The position numbers and the translations under genes are program-made. Below, piece after piece: positions 28,845 to 34,214 of a stretch of DNA of 35,076 nucleotides. The DNA is from a virus, in the IMG/VR virus record IMGVR_UViG_3300009151_000020, positions 1 through 35,076 of that record, one strand, 5' to 3'. The notes under the pieces were generated by a model that searched no databases, was not told where the DNA came from, and was given only the letters and a program-made list of their open reading frames with translations. Positions within the stretch are counted from its first letter, which is position 1. Each line of letters begins with the position of its first letter.

Positions 28845-29621
28845 TTATATTTCATTGCCCATTAAAATTTTCCATGCTGTTGCGGCACACAAAGGCACTT
28901 GTCCATTCCCAATGGCTTTAAGTCTGTCCACCCTAGAGGCCACCCCATTAGCCACTCGACCCACGTTGGGTTCAGATGACCACCAACCTGCGCCGCCAAC
29001 GTCGGCGTGTGCAAATTGCTTTCGCTTGGCGCGTTTGTTTCCTTGGCATTGTGTGCTGTTGGAGTGGGCCATATCGGTTTTGCATATCGTTTCTGCATTG
29101 ACGGTGCTAATTGATTCGCTGTGGCTGTTACTGTGGGCCACAATCCAGATTCGCGCTCTAAGATGGGGCGCACCAACGTCTGCTGCTGATACGACACCCC
29201 ATCTTGCATCAAACCCCAGCGCGGCCAAATCTCCAAGCACTGTTCCAAGTCCGCAAGAAGTGAGCATTGGACTGTTTTCCACGAATGCGTATCGTGGTCG
29301 TACTTCCCCAATAATCCTTGCCATTTCAGACCAGAGTCCTGATCGACTGCCGGAGATTCCTGCACCGTGTCCTGCGGCACTGATGTCTTGACAGGGAAAC
29401 CCTCCAGATACAACTTCAACAATTCCTCGCCACGGCTTGCCGTCAAAGGTGCGAACGTCATCCCAAATCGGGAAAGGCGGGAGAATTCCGTCATTTTGTC
29501 GGGCACACAATACGCTTGCTGGGTACGGTTCCCATTCAACGGCGCAGACGGTTCGCCATCCGAGAAGTTTTCCGCCGAGAATTCCTCCACCAGCGCCTGC
29601 GAAAAGAGCCAGCTCATTCAT
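28845..29621 (-). CDS. C5-cytosine DNA methyltransferase (258 aa)
   Basis: The enzyme should transfer a methyl group from S-adenosylmethionine to cytosine C5. Motif I is FAGAGGG (7-13), motif IV is GGFPCQDIS with catalytic Cys77, motif VI is ENSP (115-118), motif VIII is RARIWIVA (155-162), and motif X is AIGNGQVP near the end. The region between motifs VIII and X, which holds the target recognition domain, is short, and total length is below the usual 300-plus. Its ATG overlaps the Cro-like stop. A second ORF of 251 residues lies entirely inside it in another frame. It could protect phage DNA from restriction. Confidence 0.9.
   Translation of the reverse strand: MNELALFAGAGGGILGGKLLGWRTVCAVEWEPYPASVLCARQNDGILPPFPIWDDVRTFDGKPWRGIVEVVSGGFPCQDISAAGHGAGISGSRSGLWSEMARIIGEVRPRYAFVENSPMLTSCGLGTVLGDLAALGFDARWGVVSAADVGAPHLRARIWIVAHSNSHSESISTVNAETICKTDMAHSNSTQCQGNKRAKRKQFAHADVGGAGWWSSEPNVGRVANGVASRVDRLKAIGNGQVPLCAATAWKILMGNEI
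28862..29617 (-). CDS. Nested alternative-frame protein within the methyltransferase gene (251 aa)
   Basis: The ATG lies four bases after the methyltransferase start (ATGAATGAG). The frame stays open for 251 codons, ending 17 bases before its host gene. The product begins MSWLFSQALVEEFSAENFSDG and contains APLTASRGEELLKLYLEGFP, SLLADLEQCLEIWPRWGLMQDG, WPTPTA, and GGHLNPTWVEWLMGWPLGWT near the end. From memory these blocks match a frequent phage protein of unknown function. AGGGA lies 6 bases before this ATG, a better spacing than for the methyltransferase ATG. No catalytic motif is seen. Either both proteins are made or this frame is constrained by its partner. Confidence 0.6.
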   Translation of the reverse strand: MSWLFSQALVEEFSAENFSDGEPSAPLNGNRTQQAYCVPDKMTEFSRLSRFGMTFAPLTASRGEELLKLYLEGFPVKTSVPQDTVQESPAVDQDSGLKWQGLLGKYDHDTHSWKTVQCSLLADLEQCLEIWPRWGLMQDGVSYQQQTLVRPILERESGLWPTVTATANQLAPSMQKRYAKPIWPTPTAHNAKETNAPSESNLHTPTLAAQVGGHLNPTWVEWLMGWPLGWTDLKPLGMDKCLCVPQQHGKF

Positions 29622-29806
29622 TGTCCCTTCCGCTTGTACTTAGATGCATCCACCATCAGCAAGCCAGCAGTAAGAACCTGGAGCTTGTAGGCCATGCCTT
29701 CAGCTACGTACTCGCCCCACTGCTCGACTGCCTGCCGAGTGATTCCGAGAGCCTCTGCAAGCTGCCTGCGCCCACCGAAAAAATTCACTGCCTTAATCGT
29801 TTTCAT
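29618..29806 (-). CDS. Cro-like repressor (62 aa)
   Basis: The small HTH protein reads VNFFGGRRQLAEALGITRQAVEQWGEYVAEGMAYKLQVLTAGLL, close in layout to lambdoid Cro/CI-type proteins. Helix 2-turn-helix 3 is about residues 14-32. Only a short C-terminal tail follows, so it has Cro rather than CI size and no cleavage domain. It is the first gene of the minus early operon, with a candidate promoter at 29832-29860. The TGCAA-N6-TTGCA palindrome at 29856-29871 is the likely operator. No divergent CI-like partner is present. Confidence 0.85.
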   Translation of the reverse strand: MKTIKAVNFFGGRRQLAEALGITRQAVEQWGEYVAEGMAYKLQVLTAGLLMVDASKYKRKGQ

Positions 29807-29831
29807 AGGTCAACCCTCGTTGTAAAAATGC

Positions 29832-29860
29832 AATATATATTATTTTTGTTATTTGTGCAA
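29832..29860 (-). promoter_or_regulatory. Candidate early minus-strand promoter
   Basis: The minus strand reads TTGCAC (29860-29855), a 17-base spacer and TATATT (29837-29832). This promoter would start transcription near 29825 and drive the Cro-like operon. The operator overlaps its -35 box. Confidence 0.6.
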
Positions 29861-29871
29861 TTTGCGTTGCA
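29856..29871. promoter_or_regulatory. Operator 1: TGCAA-N6-TTGCA
   Basis: The palindrome TGCAATTTGCGTTGCA overlaps the -35 boxes of both divergent early promoters. A protein bound here would block both. A further TGCAA half-site lies at 29829-29833, next to the minus-strand -10. The element recurs at 31943-31958 with the same centre length. The Cro-like protein is the obvious binder, by inference. Confidence 0.65.
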
Positions 29872-29895
29872 AAGAAAGATTAATTGCTTTATTAT
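29867..29895 (+). promoter_or_regulatory. Candidate early plus-strand promoter
   Basis: TTGCAA (29867-29872), a 17-base spacer and TATTAT (29890-29895) form a good sigma-70 promoter. It lies 31 bases before the ATG at 29927. Its -35 box shares five bases with operator 1. Confidence 0.65.
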
Positions 29896-29926
29896 CTCTA
29901 AATCGACAACGAACTAGGGGAAAAAG

Positions 29927-30235
29927 ATGAGCGCTTTATCAAATTGGGAAACCCTGCAAGAAATGGGTTATTCGGAGCACTTTGATTGCCTGGAGGCTGA
30001 GCAAATGAAATTTGATACCGAAGTTGAGCATGTCATAACCGATATCGAACTCGGTCGCCCTATGACCGCGAAGGAAGTCTGCGGCTACATCGATGGCGAG
30101 AAAATGGACATGGTGATGCAGGTCATTGCTCGCCACATCTACGAGCAGCATCCGAAGGACGACACGCAGCCGGAGAAGTTATTGCGTGCTTTGCTCGACA
30201 ACGCTGTGCGTGCTTTTGTAAAGGAACAAGCATGA
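29927..30235 (+). CDS. Early phage protein of unknown function (102 aa)
   Basis: It is the first gene of the plus early operon, with a GGGGAAAAAG element before the ATG. The protein is helical and acidic (NWETLQEMGYSEHFDCLEAEQMKFDTEVEHVITDIELG, then GRPMTAKEVCGYIDGEK). The C-terminal half (HIYEQHPKDDTQPEKLLRALLDNAVRAFVKEQA) is also helical. No domain is recognised. First genes of such operons often encode antiterminators, host take-over or anti-defence proteins, but nothing in the sequence picks one of these. It overlaps the next gene by four bases. Confidence 0.75.
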   Translation: MSALSNWETLQEMGYSEHFDCLEAEQMKFDTEVEHVITDIELGRPMTAKEVCGYIDGEKMDMVMQVIARHIYEQHPKDDTQPEKLLRALLDNAVRAFVKEQA

Positions 30236-30465
30236 AACCGGTACAGCAGTACCGTACAACAGGCACCACGATCGCCAATGCGGTTCGCATTGCAGTGTAT
30301 GCGGTCGGTGCAGCAGCTTTTGCCTACGTCGTGTTGCTTGCGATTGTTGGATGCAGCAAAACGCAAGTAGCAAGCCAGGAAGTCGCACAAGAATTTGCCT
30401 TTTCCGAAGCCTGGGCAAGCGAACAAGCAAGACTCAATGAACGAAAACTAACGAGGCAAAAATGA
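30232..30465 (+). CDS. Single-span membrane protein or lipoprotein (77 aa)
   Basis: Residues about 18-40 are hydrophobic (VRIAVYAVGAAAFAYVVLLAIVG) and end at Cys41 in IVGC, a lipobox-like match. A charged tail follows (SEAWASEQARLNERKLTRQK). If cleaved at Cys41 it would be a lipoprotein; otherwise it is a single-pass protein with a cytoplasmic N-terminus. It is encoded between an early unknown gene and ERF with four-base overlaps. Early phage membrane proteins often act in superinfection exclusion. That role is only a suggestion here. Confidence 0.65.
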   Translation: MKPVQQYRTTGTTIANAVRIAVYAVGAAAFAYVVLLAIVGCSKTQVASQEVAQEFAFSEAWASEQARLNERKLTRQK

Positions 30466-31043
30466 ATAAATCAGACAGCATTTCAGGCCTAGCAGCAGCT
30501 CTGGCAATCGCCCAGGGGCAGATGAAAGGCGCAATAAAGGATAGCGCTAACCCGTTCTTCAAATCAAAGTATGCGGATTTAGCTAGCGTGGTCGAGGCGA
30601 TTAGAGTCGCATTTTCCTCAAACGGATTGAGTTACATTCAAACCGTCGAACCATCCGACAAAGATGAAGTGCGCGTAGAAACTACGCTGCTGCACAGCAG
30701 CGGCGAGTGGATTGCATGCGGTGTCTTGTCTCTGCCGGTCAGCAAAGCCGATGCCCAGGGTTACGGCTCTGCGCTTACCTATGCCCGTAGGTATAGTTTG
30801 TCAGCCGCGGTCGGTGTGGCACCAGAGGATGACGACGGTAACGCAGCCAGCGCAGCCAAGCCAACAATGGATTTCACCCCGCACATTGAAAAGATCAACG
30901 CTTCGATGACGATGGACGAATTGCAAGAGTCATTCAAAGTTGCATACAAGATCGCACAGGCAAGCGGAACAGCCGCAGCAATGGCGATGCTGACGACCGC
31001 AAAGAACGCTCGCAAAGAAACGCTCAAGGATGTGCCCCTGTGA
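30462..31043 (+). CDS. erf: ERF-family single-strand annealing protein (193 aa)
   Basis: The ERF signature is clear: NPFFKSKYADLASVVEAIRVAFSSNGLSYIQ (30-60) and ADAQGYGSALTYARRYSLSAAVGVAPEDDDGNA (97-128). ERF of P22 circularises or recombines ends by annealing single strands. Length is close to P22 Erf (204). The C-terminal 50 residues (MTMDELQESFKVAYKIAQAS) are helical. It overlaps the exonuclease gene by four bases, so a two-part recombination system is encoded. It acts on phage DNA in the cytoplasm. Confidence 0.93.
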   Translation: MNKSDSISGLAAALAIAQGQMKGAIKDSANPFFKSKYADLASVVEAIRVAFSSNGLSYIQTVEPSDKDEVRVETTLLHSSGEWIACGVLSLPVSKADAQGYGSALTYARRYSLSAAVGVAPEDDDGNAASAAKPTMDFTPHIEKINASMTMDELQESFKVAYKIAQASGTAAAMAMLTTAKNARKETLKDVPL

Positions 31044-31642
31044 TTGCCCAGGGAACCCCTGAGTGGCTTGCAGAACGTGCTGGCAAGGTAACCGCCAGCA
31101 TGATTTCTGCGGTACTTATGAAGCCAGAAACGGCTGGCTATCGAGACTATCAGGCGCAGCTTGTTGCCGAGCTGCTAACCGGCAAGCCGCAAGGCTCGGA
31201 TTACAGCAATGCAAACATGGTTTACGGAACTGAAACCGAACCTCTTGCACGATCAGCATACGAGGTCCACACGGACTTCGTGGTTGATGAAGTAGGGTTA
31301 TGTCAGCATCCAGTTATAACGCGCTCTGGTGCCTCTCCTGACGGTCTGGTGGGCATCGATGGCCTGGTGGAAATTAAGTGCCCGAAGGTCAGCACGCACA
31401 TTGACTATTTGCTTGCAGGCGTAGTCCCGTCAAAATACAAAAACCAGATGATGTGGCAGATGGCTTGCACTAACCGCGAGTGGTGCGACTTTGTAAGTTA
31501 TCGCCCCGATCTACCCGCAAATTTGCAATTGTTCATCGTTCGTTTTCAACGCGACCCAGCGCGTATTCTGGAACTAGAAGCCGCAGTTGTCGCCTTTTTG
31601 GACGCTGTGGATGTGATTTTACTTAAACTCAAAAAGGTATAA
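31040..31642 (+). CDS. YqaJ-type viral exonuclease (200 aa, GTG start)
   Basis: The start is a GTG that overlaps the ERF stop (GTGA). The lambda-exonuclease-like fold shows GTPEWLAERAGKVTAS at the N-terminus, then SGASPDGLVGIDGLVEIKCPK with Asp101, Glu111 and Lys113 as the PD-(D/E)xK core. SKYKNQMMWQMACT follows as a substrate helix. This enzyme should resect linear double-stranded DNA 5' to 3' for ERF-mediated annealing. The gene pair ERF plus YqaJ mirrors lambda Beta plus Exo. It is close to the usual length for this family. Confidence 0.9.
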   Translation: MIAQGTPEWLAERAGKVTASMISAVLMKPETAGYRDYQAQLVAELLTGKPQGSDYSNANMVYGTETEPLARSAYEVHTDFVVDEVGLCQHPVITRSGASPDGLVGIDGLVEIKCPKVSTHIDYLLAGVVPSKYKNQMMWQMACTNREWCDFVSYRPDLPANLQLFIVRFQRDPARILELEAAVVAFLDAVDVILLKLKKV

Positions 31643-31644
31643 AA

Positions 31645-31923
31645 ATGCACATTATTATCACCTGGCACGACAAACAATTTAACCTTGATATTGCTGCATC
31701 AGAGCAGCGCGAAGCGTTCCTATCGATCAAAGGATGCCGCCTTGTTGAAGGCAGCAAAGGTCCGTTTGTATCTTTCCCATCGCGCAAGAATGAAGCGACA
31801 GGAAAATACTGGAACCATGTCTGGGCTAACGCATCTTTCCAAGACGATATTGTGCGGCTTGCCAAGGCTTCGCAGCCAGCGATTAATGAAACTGCACCGA
31901 TAGACGACGACATTCCTTTCTAA
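31645..31923 (+). CDS. Single-strand-binding-like protein with DDDIPF tip (92 aa)
   Basis: The body (EAFLSIKGCRLVEGSKGPFVSFPSRKNEATGKYWNHVWANASFQDDI) resembles SpoVG-type or phage ssDNA-binding-like small beta proteins. The final residues, PIDDDIPF, repeat the tip of bacterial SSB (DDDIPF), which docks RecO, RecG, PriA and other SSB partners. It follows ERF and the exonuclease in the operon. I infer that it coats single-stranded phage DNA or competes for SSB partners. Full OB-fold SSB proteins are longer, so this is a different scaffold with the same tail. Confidence 0.78.
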   Translation: MHIIITWHDKQFNLDIAASEQREAFLSIKGCRLVEGSKGPFVSFPSRKNEATGKYWNHVWANASFQDDIVRLAKASQPAINETAPIDDDIPF

Positions 31924-31930
31924 TTTTATA

Positions 31931-31970
31931 TGCTGCGAATGATGCAAGAATTGTTGCAATGTTCGCAGCA
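31931..31970 (+). repeat. Large nested inverted repeat behind the SSB-like gene
   Basis: Nine-base arms TGCTGCGAA and TTCGCAGCA enclose three-base internal bulges, then TGCAA-N6-TTGCA. Forty bases in all form a near-perfect dyad 7 bases past the stop at 31923. It may end or pause the upstream transcript, but it also holds an operator. Confidence 0.75.
31943..31958. promoter_or_regulatory. Operator 2: TGCAA-N6-TTGCA
   Basis: The arms and the six-base centre (GAATTG) have the same spacing as operator 1. The right arm overlaps a TTGCAA -35 box, as it does there. The same regulator, probably the Cro-like protein, would bind both sites. Confidence 0.6.
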
Positions 31971-31982
31971 CTTGTATATAGT
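31954..31982 (+). promoter_or_regulatory. Candidate second early promoter
   Basis: TTGCAA (31954-31959), 17 bases and TATAGT (31977-31982) give a sigma-70 promoter 29 bases before the ATG at 32012. The -35 sequence and spacer match the promoter at 29867-29895 exactly. Confidence 0.6.
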
Positions 31983-32011
31983 TTATTCACTTACAACAAC
32001 TGGTGGAATAA

Positions 32012-32098
32012 ATGATTAAAATATTTTCAGCGATGGCGCTTGTAGGAATTGCGGCGCTGTTCTTTGTTGCGCTGATTGCTGCACTTTTCTTTAGCTGA
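32012..32098 (+). CDS. Tiny membrane peptide (28 aa)
   Basis: GGTGG lies 6 bases before the ATG. The peptide (MIKIFSAMALVGIAALFFVAL, then IAALFFS) is one membrane span from end to end. It is the first gene downstream of the candidate second early promoter. Such short phage membrane peptides can act on host membrane proteins or as toxins or antiholins. No homology is claimed. It is supported by ribosome site, position and a clean stop. Confidence 0.6.
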   Translation: MIKIFSAMALVGIAALFFVALIAALFFS

Positions 32099-32105
32099 GG
32101 GAATT

Positions 32106-32246
32106 ATGAGTCTGACAACAAGAGCACGACAGTTGCACAAGAACCGCCTAAACGCAGCCAAGTGGGTTCTGGCAGTGCGTTACCTGCGGAGCCGAAACTT
32201 ATGGATTCTTGAGAACGGGCGCAGGCCCGGTTGGGGCAACAAATGA
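32106..32246 (+). CDS. Small basic protein (46 aa)
   Basis: GAGGGAATT precedes the ATG. The product (TTRARQLHKNRLNAAKWVLAVRYLRSRNLWILENGRR and a Gly/Trp/Lys tail) is strongly basic. It overlaps the next gene by four bases (ATGA), which supports it. The shape suggests a DNA- or RNA-binding helix pair. No family is recognised. Confidence 0.7.
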   Translation: MSLTTRARQLHKNRLNAAKWVLAVRYLRSRNLWILENGRRPGWGNK

Positions 32247-32419
32247 GCAATAACCTGAATGCTGCGTGTGATGATGCTTGGAATGCGTGGGGTGTTGCAC
32301 ATGCTGCGTTTATTGCTGCGAAAGCTGCGTGTGATGTTGCAAGGGCTGCGAGAACTGCTGCATTGGCTGCTGCGAAGATTACGGATGCTGCGTTGGCTGC
32401 TGTGATGGAGAAATCATGA
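32243..32419 (+). CDS. Alanine-rich coil protein (58 aa)
   Basis: The start at 32243 gives MSNNLNAACDDAWNAWGVA; a longer in-frame start at 32231 would overlap the previous gene further. Alanine makes up a large share of the residues, mostly in the units AAFIAAKAAC, AARAA and AALAAA. The DNA repeats short GCTGCG-type units. The predicted structure is one long helix. Alanine-rich short coils of this kind recur in phage accessory regions, but their role is unknown. It overlaps both neighbours by four bases. Confidence 0.65.
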   Translation: MSNNLNAACDDAWNAWGVAHAAFIAAKAACDVARAARTAALAAAKITDAALAAVMEKS

Positions 32420-32628
32420 ACGACGACAGGATGCACGAGATATACCAGCTCCAGCAGCACATACGGTCCTTGAACGCAGCGCTGCCAATCGACTCGATTA
32501 CGCTGCGTGACTTCTTCGCAGCAAGTGCGATGCAAGCGTTGATCTCGCGTGACCGCTTTGCGCTGTTTGACTACGCGACCCCGGCGTATGTGATCGCCGA
32601 CACAATGATCGAAGCGAGGAAGAAATGA
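32416..32628 (+). CDS. Conserved small phage protein (70 aa)
   Basis: The sequence holds ITLRDFFAASAMQALIS and TPAYVIADTMIEARKK. The ITLRDYFA...AMQALI plus AYxxADAMxxAR pattern recurs in short proteins of many phages and prophages. It is helical and has no membrane span. The four-base overlaps on both sides embed it in the accessory operon. Function is unknown. Confidence 0.82.
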   Translation: MNDDRMHEIYQLQQHIRSLNAALPIDSITLRDFFAASAMQALISRDRFALFDYATPAYVIADTMIEARKK

Positions 32629-33032
32629 AACAGTGCAAACACATCAAGGGGTCTTACGAGTGCGGAAGTTATGCTTTCAATTTGCACGCCGATAACATCG
32701 ATCAAGGCGATCTTTGCGACGTACATTATTGGCAAGATCAAGCCGAAAATAGCAGCGCAGATTATACCGGGTGGGACGATATTCCTGCTGGCACAGAACT
32801 TAATACTTTCAAACCTGACTGGGATGCAATGGCAGTCATGGTTGAGGAGCAGCAGCGCATGGCAAAGCGTATTGAAGAATTGGAGCGCCCGTGGGTAGGG
32901 CTGACTGGGTTAGAGCTTAGAAATATTGCCCGACAATTCCCTGAACACCACAGGGTTTTTGAGGATCACTGGGATGTGATTGTAAGTTTACTGCATGAAG
33001 CAGGAGCCCAGTTAAAGGGGAAGAACACATGA
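32625..33032 (+). CDS. Conserved phage protein with Cys/His N-terminus (135 aa)
   Basis: The N-terminal part (CKHIKGSYECGSYAFNLHADNIDQGDLCDVHYWQ) has Cys4, Cys13, Cys31 and His34 in a spacing that could bind zinc. A coil follows (VMVEEQQRMAKRIEELERPW), and the C-terminal part (GLTGLELRNIARQFPEHHRVFEDHWDVIVSLLHEA) is helical. Similar layouts are common in phage accessory operons, without a defined role. Four-base overlaps link it to its neighbours. Confidence 0.78.
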   Translation: MKQCKHIKGSYECGSYAFNLHADNIDQGDLCDVHYWQDQAENSSADYTGWDDIPAGTELNTFKPDWDAMAVMVEEQQRMAKRIEELERPWVGLTGLELRNIARQFPEHHRVFEDHWDVIVSLLHEAGAQLKGKNT

Positions 33033-33448
33033 CTGCGATACCAATAAAAGAGTTAGCGCAACGAGTGATGGACGACTATAACGCAGCAATGACACTAAAG
33101 GATTATCAAATGTCTAGGGATAAAGAGTACGACGCTTATTGTATCAAGGCCGGGATAGAGAACCGGAACAGCACCAGTTCGTACCCACAGCCAGAAGTTA
33201 AAGAAACAGCGCCAGTTGTTGAGGCTGTAGCGCATCTGGAGAATCAATTATCCGAATTGCAAGACAGGCTTAGGCTGCTGGAAATGCAATTGTCTCCAGT
33301 TTGTGGGCCACTCGAAGCTCACGAAGATCGGCTTGGATTATCTGGCATTGGCAACTCACCAATAGCTATCAAGATTAACCACCAGACCGGCGTTGCAAAG
33401 ATTATGACCGAGCGCATAACGCTGTTAATTGCAGCTTTGGAAGTGTGA
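33029..33448 (+). CDS. Phage accessory protein with coiled coil (139 aa)
   Basis: The first 30 residues are helical (IKELAQRVMDDYNAAM). A Pro/Glu-rich linker precedes a coiled coil (AHLENQLSELQDRLRLLEMQL). The C-terminal part (PIAIKINHQTGVAKIMTERITLLIAALEV) is beta then helix. No family is recognised. It closes the accessory run before a one-base gap and a tiny ORF. Confidence 0.7.
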   Translation: MTAIPIKELAQRVMDDYNAAMTLKDYQMSRDKEYDAYCIKAGIENRNSTSSYPQPEVKETAPVVEAVAHLENQLSELQDRLRLLEMQLSPVCGPLEAHEDRLGLSGIGNSPIAIKINHQTGVAKIMTERITLLIAALEV

Positions 33449-33449
33449 A

Positions 33450-33509
33450 ATGACAAGTGATGAAATTTATAGACTGATTGAAGACAACGGATTGACGTTC
33501 AGAGTTTAG
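33450..33509 (+). CDS. Nineteen-residue ORF, possible remnant
   Basis: The ORF, MTSDEIYRLIEDNGLTFRV, begins one base after the preceding stop, and a GAAGTG lies before its ATG. Its start resembles the first residues of common phage proteins that continue for 60 or more residues, but here it stops early. The -35 box of the next promoter lies inside its end. It may be a truncated gene or a leader peptide. Confidence 0.4.
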   Translation: MTSDEIYRLIEDNGLTFRV

Positions 33510-33520
33510 TTTCATACGAT
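33492..33520 (+). promoter_or_regulatory. Candidate promoter for the HTH gene
   Basis: TTGACG (33492-33497), 17 bases and TACGAT (33515-33520) lie 21 bases before the ATG at 33542. The -35 box matches the consensus at five of six positions. It would allow separate expression of the last plus-strand gene. Confidence 0.5.
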
Positions 33521-33541
33521 AACTTCATTAAGGTCCATATA

Positions 33542-33865
33542 ATGCCCTACGCACCTATCACTCAGCCGCTGCGCTCTGTCACCGTCATCGAGGGCCAAGT
33601 CAAAACCGTAGCGCAGTTAGCTGACATGGCAAAACGCGCAACCGCGCAGCGCCAGAGCATGTCCACCCAAAAAGCCACGAGCCGGGCGCTGATCAAAGAG
33701 TGCCATGCACTTGCAGCGCTGAAGTTAAATCAAAATCAAATATCGCAGCAACTCGGAATTAGTTACGAGTCCGTTCGCTATTATCTGAAAAGAAAGGTCT
33801 TGTCCCCATCCGATCGATTATTAATGCTGACCGACGTGGAGCTAAGGACGGTGAGTCAGGTATAG
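33542..33865 (+). CDS. Helix-turn-helix regulator (107 aa)
   Basis: The N-terminal half is polar (KTVAQLADMAKRATAQRQSM). The C-terminal half (LAALKLNQNQISQQLGISYESVRYYLKRK) is a classic HTH, with recognition helix ISYESVRYYLKRK. No ligand domain is seen. It has its own promoter at the end of the early operon and is a candidate activator of the late promoter, by analogy with late regulators in similar positions. Its last 107 bases overlap the endolysin gene on the other strand. Confidence 0.72.
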   Translation: MPYAPITQPLRSVTVIEGQVKTVAQLADMAKRATAQRQSMSTQKATSRALIKECHALAALKLNQNQISQQLGISYESVRYYLKRKVLSPSDRLLMLTDVELRTVSQV

Positions 33866-34214
33866 ATACATGCGTCCAGGAATCAAACTCTCGGATGATC
33901 TGATCGTAGGGTAGCCTGGACGCGATCACAGCCATCACAACCGCGTCAGGCGTCATGCCTGGCACTCGTATGTCAGCGGCACAGCCAAGCCTGTGCTGGC
34001 TGTTGTCGTGGCTTCCAACAGCATCGTTGACTGCCTTTGAGCGGTACGCCGAGTTGACCATCACCGGCTTACCGCCCAATACTTCTTTGACTGTTTCTAA
34101 AAACTCAGCCAGCCGTTGCAAGTTGAGCCGCGCCGCCAGGTCCGGGGTGTTGTCCAGCGTCCGGTGGTCGGTGACGGTCAGCTCGGCAAGCGTGAAGTGC
34201 TCGGTTAGTTTCAA
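33759..34214 (-). CDS. Endolysin, M15 peptidase family (151 aa, TTG start)
   Basis: The zinc ligands are visible: His74 and Asp81 in NSQHRLGCAADIRV and His115 in SWTHVSI. The N-terminal part (LTEHFTLAELTVTDHRTLDN and NSAYRSKAVNDAVGSHDNSQHRLG) matches phage D-Ala-D-Ala-type or L-Ala-D-Glu peptidases that cut peptidoglycan stem peptides. The start codon is TTG, sharing a TTGA with the holin stop. No signal peptide is present, so export needs the holin. The C-terminal end (SALIIDRMGTRPFF) is typical; nine extra residues follow. Confidence 0.9.
   Translation of the reverse strand: MKLTEHFTLAELTVTDHRTLDNTPDLAARLNLQRLAEFLETVKEVLGGKPVMVNSAYRSKAVNDAVGSHDNSQHRLGCAADIRVPGMTPDAVVMAVIASRLPYDQIIREFDSWTHVSIPDSPSLAPRRSALIIDRMGTRPFFSDNSERTRN

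Noticed and set aside
28855-29391. Plus-strand ORF of 178 codons opposite the methyltransferase
   Set aside because: No recognisable motif or ribosome site. The early transcript here is on the minus strand, and the two minus-strand frames already explain the openness of the region.
32248-32410. Repeated GCTGCG units as a possible iteron or CRISPR-like array
   Set aside because: Spacing is irregular and in codon phase; the units encode alanine in a single helix. There are no constant repeats with unique spacers.
32104-32535. Minus-strand ORF of 143 codons
   Set aside because: It is antisense to three plus-strand genes joined by four-base overlaps. Its Ala-rich sequence mirrors the GCTGCG repeats of the alanine-rich gene.
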